Positions 19,030-25,473 of a DNA stretch of 64,000 nucleotides are shown piece by piece; position 1 is the first letter of the stretch; each line of letters opens with the position of its first letter. The position numbers and the translations under genes were made by a program. The DNA is from Glaciecola sp041380235 (GTDB lineage: Bacteria; Pseudomonadota; Gammaproteobacteria; Enterobacterales; Alteromonadaceae): contig NZ_JBGIYY010000005.1 of assembly GCF_041380235.1 (NCBI RefSeq), positions 62,001 through 126,000 of the forward strand, given 5' to 3'. The notes beneath the pieces were generated by a model. That model saw nothing but the letters and a program-made list of their open reading frames with translations, made no database searches and was not told the DNA's origin.

Positions 19030-19035
19030 TTAGTC
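18946..19035 (+). repeat. attC-like recombination site 1
   Basis: About 90 bases between the two cassette genes. The outer arms TAACAAATGCA (18949-18959) and TGCAAGTGTTA (19022-19032) pair with two mismatches. Core sites are ATCTAAC (18946) and GTTAGTC (19029). An inner imperfect palindrome includes GGG and CCC blocks around 18982-18992 and GTGGGCCCA near 19010-19018. This is the standard bulged-hairpin layout of attC. A 34-codon frame with ATG at 18929 runs through it but is not supported as a gene. Confidence 0.72.
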
Positions 19036-20021
19036 ATCGGGGTGCATTGATGAACTATCGGAATCATTCTTCTAAATTATTAGAAAGTGCCAAAGCTCAT
19101 ATACAGTCAGAACATGAATTTAGACTGAATTATGCAGCACTTGATTTAAGGATGTTACTAGAAGCTCTAATCTACGATAGGGCAAAAGTTTATAGAAAGG
19201 AATTACCTGCTAAAGCATTCAGAATTTGGCAGCCGAGAAAGCTACTAAATTTTCTATTAGAAATTGATAGCTATGCAGACCAAGGTGCGGGACTGGCAAT
19301 TGGAATAAATGAAAAGACTGGTGAGCCATCACCTGATAACATGAAATCGCTGGGCCAAGAATTAGTCTTTTCGCTCCAAGAAATTAAAAAATATTACGAT
19401 AAATTAGGAGCATTTCTACACACTCCGACTATAGAAAACATTGAAGGAAATAAAAGTCCCACGGCTGAAAAAATATCAAAGACTTGTTGGGAGCTTATAC
19501 AAATAGCTGATCAAGTGCTATCTTCCCCAATTTTTAATCTTAATATCAAAAATACGATTGATTGGACTTGTAATAATTGCGAAGGAAAGGTTTTTCGACG
19601 AATACCTTTTGAAGGACAGCCTCAACAGAGTGAGAATTTGTATGCACCTTGCCCTTCTTGCGAAGCTACATACACCTTATTTCCAAGTGAAAGTAAACCT
19701 CTTTCGTACACTGTGAAACCTCATATGCATAAGGTTCCGTGCTCAAACAAAGAGTGCGATAAATTGGTTGAACTTTGGAATTATGAAATAAAACAGGGTA
19801 TCAGTTGGGAGTGTCCCAAATGTAAGAAAAGAAACCAACTGAAATTGGGTGTGTTCCCAGTCGAAGAACTAATAAAATAAAAATGTACAGATAAAAGGCT
19901 AACAAAACGCTATTGTCACCCCCTCTTCGGTCACTAGGACACAAACACGTGGCACTTTGAGATTATCGCCTGCGCATTTTTGTCCCAAAGGTAAGCGTTG
20001 ACTGTCTGCTATTATTTGTCG
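19030..20021 (+). mobile_element. Putative integron gene cassette 2 (zinc-ribbon HEPN-like gene)
   Basis: It begins TTAGTC after the G of the first attC-like site, carries one gene starting 20 bases inside, and ends in a second attC-like palindrome whose 5' core is GGCTAAC (19897). The circular-form core would be GTTAGTC, complementary to GACTAAC, so 6 of 7 bases match the GGCTAAC found. The gene runs in the normal cassette direction. This supports two cassettes inserted in series. Confidence 0.68.
19050..19880 (+). CDS. HEPN-like protein with two C-terminal zinc ribbons (cassette gene 2)
   Basis: 276 residues from the ATG at 19050, which is preceded by GGGG; a GTG further upstream at 18933 would run through the attC-like site and is rejected. 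The N-terminal half (1-160) is helical and HEPN-like: SEHEFRLNYAALDLRMLLEA, then KKYYDKLGAFLHTP with His124, but there is no Arg in the R-x4-6-H position, so it may not be an active nuclease. The C-terminal half holds two zinc ribbons, with cysteine pairs C174/C177 and C201/C204, and C231/C236 and C255/C258. No membrane segment or signal is seen. I do not know its function. Zinc ribbons plus HEPN suggest nucleic-acid or protein binding, perhaps acting with the preceding cassette gene. Confidence 0.68.
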   Translation: MNYRNHSSKLLESAKAHIQSEHEFRLNYAALDLRMLLEALIYDRAKVYRKELPAKAFRIWQPRKLLNFLLEIDSYADQGAGLAIGINEKTGEPSPDNMKSLGQELVFSLQEIKKYYDKLGAFLHTPTIENIEGNKSPTAEKISKTCWELIQIADQVLSSPIFNLNIKNTIDWTCNNCEGKVFRRIPFEGQPQQSENLYAPCPSCEATYTLFPSESKPLSYTVKPHMHKVPCSNKECDKLVELWNYEIKQGISWECPKCKKRNQLKLGVFPVEELIK

Positions 20022-20027
20022 TTAGCT
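19897..20027 (+). repeat. attC-like recombination site 2
   Basis: 131 bases after the second cassette gene. Paired blocks in order are GCTAAC (19898-19903) with GTTAGC (20021-20026), AACGC (19906-19910) with GCGTT (19995-19999), and GGACA (19937-19941) with TGTCC (19981-19985). The unpaired bases between blocks are typical of the bulged attC hairpin, and the length is like the long attC sites of Vibrio-type integrons. Confidence 0.68.
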
Positions 20028-20268
20028 GTCGCTCAAATACCACATAGCTCACTGTAACTTTGGTCATGAACTAACTTTTCAGTCAATCAAGGTTAAATGA
20101 CGGCTCTAAGTTACGACAATTCAACATTCCAAATAGCCGTTTGTTGAAGGCTTTCTGGCATCAGCCTAAGTAAACGTCTCACGCAAAGGTACTTGTTTCT
20201 TACACAAGCATCTTTGAATAGCTTGCTTAGCATTAGGTCCTTACGTATTGTTGTGCGATTTTCATATG
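20028..20268. other. Non-coding or remnant region between cassette island and Sel1 gene
   Basis: On the - strand an open frame overlaps the end of the Sel1 gene and ends in LMPESLQQTAIWNVELS near base 20111. It has no recognisable family and no supported start, so I do not call it a gene. It might be the tail of a lost gene. There is no further attC-like palindrome. Confidence 0.4.
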
Positions 20269-21741
20269 CTAGCTCTCGAAATCGGTCACAAATATTTTGC
20301 CAGTGGTGATATCGCGTAAAAGATCTTGCCAAGCAGACACGTCCCAATTGTTTAACTGTCCTCTGAATATCGCTTTTTCTAAATTTTCCACGGCAAGTTT
20401 GATATTGCGGTGTTCGCCTTGTTTGAACTTGAGAGCAGTTAAATAATGATACTCAGGGTCATCAATGCCAAACTCTTCTAGTACTTTTAAATATTCGACA
20501 GCCAAGTCGTAACTTTGAATGGATTCATCTGTACTCGTAAATAAGATATCGGTGGCACGAATCCGAGCTGATATTTCTCCTTTTTCCATTGCTGACTCAA
20601 ACCAAAATAGGGCTTTCTTTTCATCGTTAATCACCCACGGACTGGATTGTAATATTTTTGCGAGGCGATATTCTGCCCGCACTAAGCCATATTTGCTGGC
20701 TTCTGAAATCCAAAAAATAGCTTGTTCAATATCTCTTTGCTCGCGGTATAACTTAAATCCATACTCGTACATTGCAGGGGAGTGGCCTTGCTTTGACAAA
20801 CTCAGCAGTATTTCTTCAGCCTCATTTTCTGTTTGCTCAACCCAAGGAAAGTTTAGCATTAGAATCGCAAGGTTAAAACGATCACTAATTGTTTTACCAT
20901 TTTTAAATTTGCGAGTTTGGCGGATTACCTGCTCATATATTTTCGGATTTTCGTTCAGCAAGGCAAATTTGTTTAGAGCCGCTGCACCAAGATAGGTTCT
21001 GCTGGCAAAATCAACGGGTGTGCCATTGAATTCAGGAGTTGCTAGTGGGAACAAGGCAAATTGCTCGAGGAGTGGTTTATATAAACCGAATTTTTGCACC
21101 TGAGTTGAATAACGAACAGAGCCATCGGTATGAATATCATGATCCAGTATCAAAAACGGAGTTTTTGGAGTCGATATAAGCAACTCAATAGAATCCTCTG
21201 CAAAGTCAGAGCTTCCGTCGTCTTCAAAAAAGGTATCGCCTCCAAATGTTGACATAAAGTTTTCCATGTCAGCATCTTCAGGATGAAAGACTGTTTTCAG
21301 CGTTTCTTCACCGTTGAATGTAAGTAGAGTTTGTTGTTTTTCTTTATCGATAATTGGAAAGTATCGTTGCAAAATCTGCTGTTTGCCGTGGCTTTGTTTG
21401 TATTCGTCTAATATTTTCAGCACGTTATCTTTTTCGTCAGGCGATAGTGAGGCTAAAATATCGGTAATTAACTTTTCTGAATTATGAAAGTTTTGCTCGG
21501 CTGCTAAATAAAAATAAAGCATCGCGTTGATGGGGTCTTTATCGCCGCCGAGACCGTTGAAATACATATTTGCTAATTGATAATAGGCGTGAGGATTGCC
21601 TAGTTCCGCCGCTTCTAGATAAGACGCTTTTGCTTGTTCATACTTTTTTTCAGTAAACTGGCGGTCGGCTAAAAAAATATCTGCCGACATGGTGGAGAAA
21701 GAGAAGCATAATAGAATAAATAAAAGCGCTTGTTTGTGCAT
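20269..21741 (-). CDS. Secreted Sel1/TPR-repeat protein
   Basis: 490 residues with a signal peptide (MHKQALLFILLCFSFSTMSA); the start is placed at this Met, because an upstream in-frame extension of 20 residues would precede the signal. Sel1-type repeats are visible near the N terminus (AKASYLEAAELGNPHAYYQL, then INAMLYFYLAAEQ) and again in the C-terminal half (AEEILLSLSKQGHSPAMYEY, QAIFWISEASKYGLVRAEYR, ALFWFESAMEKGE). The middle (about 150-260) is a non-repeat insert rich in acidic residues. Sel1 proteins are scaffolds for protein contacts; the partner is unknown. The gene is not obviously linked to the sugar genes and stands alone on the - strand, divergent from the sulfatase. Confidence 0.8.
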   Translation of the reverse strand: MHKQALLFILLCFSFSTMSADIFLADRQFTEKKYEQAKASYLEAAELGNPHAYYQLANMYFNGLGGDKDPINAMLYFYLAAEQNFHNSEKLITDILASLSPDEKDNVLKILDEYKQSHGKQQILQRYFPIIDKEKQQTLLTFNGEETLKTVFHPEDADMENFMSTFGGDTFFEDDGSSDFAEDSIELLISTPKTPFLILDHDIHTDGSVRYSTQVQKFGLYKPLLEQFALFPLATPEFNGTPVDFASRTYLGAAALNKFALLNENPKIYEQVIRQTRKFKNGKTISDRFNLAILMLNFPWVEQTENEAEEILLSLSKQGHSPAMYEYGFKLYREQRDIEQAIFWISEASKYGLVRAEYRLAKILQSSPWVINDEKKALFWFESAMEKGEISARIRATDILFTSTDESIQSYDLAVEYLKVLEEFGIDDPEYHYLTALKFKQGEHRNIKLAVENLEKAIFRGQLNNWDVSAWQDLLRDITTGKIFVTDFES

Positions 21742-22056
21742 CGGGGACTGCCTAATTTGTGAGTTTTGTATCTTTGGTCCTGCCATTCTATAGTAAGTCA
21801 AACTCGCTCATATTGTAATGATGTGAGCTCTGTTATTGTGTAAAAGTTCTGTAAAGATCAACATGATAACACTGACATACTGCCGGCTAGCGTATAAGGA
21901 ATACTAAGTTTATACTAAACTAGCCGAGTAATTATGACTTGTTTTGATTAAAAAGTATTGATTTTGTTTGCTTAAGGTATTTTACTACTGGAAATATTTC
22001 AACTTCTGCGTACTTTGCGCAGTAGGCGACATCCAAACAACGGTGGTCTTTATTTT
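21742..22056. promoter_or_regulatory. Divergent intergenic region with an inverted repeat
   Basis: 315 bases between the divergent Sel1 and sulfatase genes, so both promoters should lie here. A structured element spans 21884-21926: outer arms CGGCTAG (21884-21890) and CTAGCCG (21920-21926), with inner arms GTATA and TATAC. It may be an operator or an RNA hairpin. I cannot place -35/-10 boxes with confidence. Confidence 0.45.
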
Positions 22057-23829
22057 ATGAAATTGCTAAGCAACAAGTGCAAATTTATTATTCTTTTCGT
22101 TTGCCTTAGTTTCAATCTTTCGGCGAGTTCTAAGTGGAATAGTGCAATAGATGCAGATACACCACGCAAGGCATTAAGCCTATCAACGCCCAATATCCTA
22201 TGGCTAGTAGTAGAGGACATGAGCCCAATACTAGCTGCATACGGCGATAACACTATCGACACCCCAGCCATCAGCGCTTTGGCGGAGCAGGGCGTTACCT
22301 ATACCAATGTGTATTCGACGTCGGGTGTGTGTTCACCGAGTCGCGCGGCTCTGGCTTTGGGAATGTATCCTTCTGGCATTGGCGCTAATCATATGCGCAC
22401 GACTTCTAATACGGAAACCACGGGGCTGCCAAAATACGAAGCCGTGCCGCCGCCGGAAGCAAAAATGCTCAGTCAATATATGCGAGAGGCTGGCTACTAC
22501 ACCACTAATAACTTAAAAACAGATTATCAATTTACCCCACCAAGGGCTGCTTGGGATGAAAGCGGTCCCCACGCTCATTGGCGAAAGCGTCCTGAGGGTA
22601 AGCCGTTTTTTGCGGTGGTAAATTTTACCACAACACATGAATCTGGCTTGTTTGAGCCTTATGGCTTCAGATTGATTGAATCAAGGCATTACTTTTCTGA
22701 TGATGAAGCAAAAATTAATGCTTTGCCGCAACAGCACTCGGTTAAAAGCGCAGAGCAAGACACGCCAATACACGTTAGCAAAGATATTGATTTTCCGATC
22801 CCTCCCTACCTGCCAGACACCGATCTTGTGCGCAGAGATATGTGGAAGGTATACAATAACCTCGCCGAGACTGATAAACAAATTGCAGCAGTCCTGCAGC
22901 AGTTAAAAGACGATGGCCTATTTGATAACACGGTGATTGTATTTTATTCAGATCACGGGGGGCCGCTGCCACGGCAAAAACGCTTGATTTACGATAGCGG
23001 CCTTAAGGTTCCTATGATTATTCGCTTTCCTAATGCTCAAAATGGTGGCACAAAGGATGATCAACTGATCAGTTTCATTGATTTCCCTCCATCTACACTA
23101 GCCTTAGCCGGACGGCAGATCCCCGCTCATATGGATGGCGTCAATTTTCTTGATGAATATACGCAGCAAGCTGATGGAGAACGTACATATATTCACGCTG
23201 CTGCTGACCGCTTTGATGGGTTTACCGATAGCATTCGCGCCGTCAAAAATAAGCGATATAAATATATTCGTAACTACCGACCAGAGCAGGGATATTATTT
23301 ACCCGTCGCATATCGAGAAAAAATACCCACCATGCAAGAGCTATTGCGCTTGCGCGAAGCCGGACAACTGACCGAAGCGCAGGCGCAGTGGTTTAGAGAA
23401 TCAAAACCACTCGAAGAGCTATTTGATACGATTGCCGATCCGCATGAGTTAAACAACCTTGCGGGCGAGGTTGAATATCAACACATACTGGCGGCGATGC
23501 GTGCTGAAAATATACGTTGGTTAGACGAGATAGGCGACAATCCAAATCACCCTGAGCGTAAACTCATAGCGGAGCTTTGGCAAGGGCATGCAAAAAAGCC
23601 ACTAACCAAAGCCCCTGTGATGTCGGTCAAAGAAGGTTTACTCACATTGAGCAGTGATACTCCAGGGGCAACGATTTCTTATCAAGCGCTGCCAGCATCA
23701 TCTGACACAGCAGGCTGGCAGCTCTATCAAGGGCCGTTTAAGGTACGTGAAGGCGAAAAATACCGTGTGCTTGCTCACCGTATCGGATACACCGAAAGTG
23801 AGATGCTTAGCTTTACCGTAAAGCACTGA
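22057..23829 (+). CDS. S1 family sulfatase, secreted
   Basis: 590 residues from the ATG at 22057, which gives a clean signal peptide (MKLLSNKCKFIILFVCLSFN); a TTG 42 bases upstream is rejected because it only adds a hydrophilic leader. This is a formylglycine-dependent S1 sulfatase: metal ligands begin at VVEDMSP (E53/D54) and the modified cysteine is Cys92 in VCSPSRAAL (type C-x-P-S-R). A later metal motif is FYSDHGGPLPRQKRLIYDSG. The last ~65 residues resemble a chitobiase-C-type beta domain (TPGATISYQALPA). It would remove sulfate from ulvan rhamnose or oligosaccharides; the exact position cannot be read. It ends 2 bp from the convergent PL24 gene. The maturating enzyme (FGE or AtsB type) is not in the window. 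Confidence 0.9.
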   Translation: MKLLSNKCKFIILFVCLSFNLSASSKWNSAIDADTPRKALSLSTPNILWLVVEDMSPILAAYGDNTIDTPAISALAEQGVTYTNVYSTSGVCSPSRAALALGMYPSGIGANHMRTTSNTETTGLPKYEAVPPPEAKMLSQYMREAGYYTTNNLKTDYQFTPPRAAWDESGPHAHWRKRPEGKPFFAVVNFTTTHESGLFEPYGFRLIESRHYFSDDEAKINALPQQHSVKSAEQDTPIHVSKDIDFPIPPYLPDTDLVRRDMWKVYNNLAETDKQIAAVLQQLKDDGLFDNTVIVFYSDHGGPLPRQKRLIYDSGLKVPMIIRFPNAQNGGTKDDQLISFIDFPPSTLALAGRQIPAHMDGVNFLDEYTQQADGERTYIHAAADRFDGFTDSIRAVKNKRYKYIRNYRPEQGYYLPVAYREKIPTMQELLRLREAGQLTEAQAQWFRESKPLEELFDTIADPHELNNLAGEVEYQHILAAMRAENIRWLDEIGDNPNHPERKLIAELWQGHAKKPLTKAPVMSVKEGLLTLSSDTPGATISYQALPASSDTAGWQLYQGPFKVREGEKYRVLAHRIGYTESEMLSFTVKH

Positions 23830-23831
23830 CA

Positions 23832-25391
23832 TCACTTACTAGTGGTTAAGCCTAAATCTATGATCTGTAAATACAGCGCTTGCGTTGTTTGTAATGCTTT
23901 AGCGGGACTTTCCATCAAATAATAGTAGACTTTTCCATCTTTGATATAAATAACGCCATGTTCAAATTTTTTACCCTGTGAGGCTTCATAAACACGCTGA
24001 AAGTCGTTAGTGCCGCCTTTTGCTTTTTCAATATAGGGGAAGCCATTATTAAGCCCTATAATGTAGATATCGTCACCTGCAGTGTAGATAGAGGAGGCAC
24101 CACTGAAGTCGGTTGACACGATAAACTCTTTTGCACCTGCTGGCTTATAAGAATGTAATGGAAGCTCTTGATAATCCTCACGCGCACGGTCTGTTGAACG
24201 GACAAGGCTGATGATATGAATATCGCCTTTCTCAGTGACCGTCCAGTCAAATCCACCTACAATATGAACAGAGTTTTCTTCTATATGAGAAATATAATCA
24301 CCGGGTTCAAATACCTTTATTTCGTCGGTGTTAACTAAAGGAAAGGTCATGCTTTCACCTTTATGGTTTTTCCAATCGCCAGAGCCTTCAGGGTGGTCTG
24401 AATAAGCATAGTAAACACCGTTTTGGTAAAGGTATTTATCTTTGTTGTTATTAGAGCGTTGTTGAAAACCAACCCGAAGCTTGCCATTGATATACTTCAT
24501 GTTTCCGTACAAACCCCAATTATAAGGGTTTCCTTGGGTTATCTGGTTATTATGATTAAACTTGGTGAATGTGGACCAATGCTGCTCTTTTGCATCATAG
24601 CGATTAAATACATAAGCGCCATTATTGTTACCTCCAAGGCGCATGTAAAGTAGTAAGGTGCCGTCGGTGGTGGTAAAAAACTTAGGGTAAGTTAAACGTG
24701 CAAAGTCATTTTTATCGCTCAAATCTCCGGTCATGGTGAGGTGTTTGTAATCGTCAGGACCTTCACTAATTGAGCTGGTGTCTTTTACAAATTTATCGAG
24801 GGTAAATTCCTCATCAGGCAAGTCTGCCGTACCTGGAGTGCTATAAGAATATCGAAAAAAGTCGTCTTTAAATTTACCACCATGGTTATTGTCATCGTAG
24901 CCATGCAGGTCGTACACCATGTGAATCGTGCCATTGATAGGGCTTACCGCTAAGCCAATTGTGTTGTGCGACTCCCCAATGTTTGGGTCGCCTCTAAAAC
25001 CTGTGTGGCGATGCGCAAATTCTATCGTTGCTATTGCGCCGGTATTTTTGTTGTAGCGCGAGAGCATGACGTGTCGGTCGTTTTTACCGCCGCGATACCA
25101 AGTCATAAATACATAATGCTTGTAGGTTTTTACCGCGTCTCCGTGAGCCGATATACTGGGGCCAAAAAAATAATCATAGACATTTGGGTCAGTGTTTGCG
25201 CTGTCTAGATTGTTATGATTAAGGTCTTTGCCATTAAAATGCAGCGCAAAGTCAGTAATTTTGACTTCGGTTTCTAAAGTGACATCTGCAAAACTTGTGT
25301 TGCTGGTCACAACCAATATAAAACTTGCCACTCCAAGGCGTTTGGTTTGTTGAACGATATTTGTTGCTAGTAATGATAAGTGACTTTTCAT
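23832..25391 (-). CDS. PL24-like ulvan lyase, short form
   Basis: 519 residues with a signal peptide ending near SFA (residue 35). It is nearly collinear with residues 1-515 of the long lyase at 44517-47522. Propeller motifs include IGESHNTIGLAVSP (His142) and HMVYDLHGYDDNNH (His163), a 21-residue His-His spacing as in the PL24 enzyme of Alteromonas, plus RLTYPKF (Tyr235) and LLLYMRLGGNNNG (Arg251). PL24 enzymes cut ulvan between 3-sulfo-rhamnose and glucuronate by beta-elimination and yield unsaturated uronate ends. It is the last gene of a leftward operon with the isomerase-like and GH78 genes (83 bp gap to GH78). I rate the family call high; the exact uronate specificity is not visible. 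Confidence 0.88.
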   Translation of the reverse strand: MKSHLSLLATNIVQQTKRLGVASFILVVTSNTSFADVTLETEVKITDFALHFNGKDLNHNNLDSANTDPNVYDYFFGPSISAHGDAVKTYKHYVFMTWYRGGKNDRHVMLSRYNKNTGAIATIEFAHRHTGFRGDPNIGESHNTIGLAVSPINGTIHMVYDLHGYDDNNHGGKFKDDFFRYSYSTPGTADLPDEEFTLDKFVKDTSSISEGPDDYKHLTMTGDLSDKNDFARLTYPKFFTTTDGTLLLYMRLGGNNNGAYVFNRYDAKEQHWSTFTKFNHNNQITQGNPYNWGLYGNMKYINGKLRVGFQQRSNNNKDKYLYQNGVYYAYSDHPEGSGDWKNHKGESMTFPLVNTDEIKVFEPGDYISHIEENSVHIVGGFDWTVTEKGDIHIISLVRSTDRAREDYQELPLHSYKPAGAKEFIVSTDFSGASSIYTAGDDIYIIGLNNGFPYIEKAKGGTNDFQRVYEASQGKKFEHGVIYIKDGKVYYYLMESPAKALQTTQALYLQIIDLGLTTSK

Positions 25392-25473
25392 TATTACATT
25401 CCATGATAGTAGAATAAATGACGATAGACTACCTAAGTTTAGTCAGTTAAATGATGCCAATTATGTCGACTCC

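Noticed and set aside
18929..19033. 34-codon frame starting at an ATG that overlaps the stop of cassette gene 1, with a Cys-rich end
   Set aside because: It lies inside the attC-like palindrome and has no own ribosome site; the palindrome explains the sequence better.
20111..20347. 78-codon frame on the - strand overlapping the end of the Sel1 gene
   Set aside because: No clear start, no recognised family, overlaps a well supported gene; at most a remnant.
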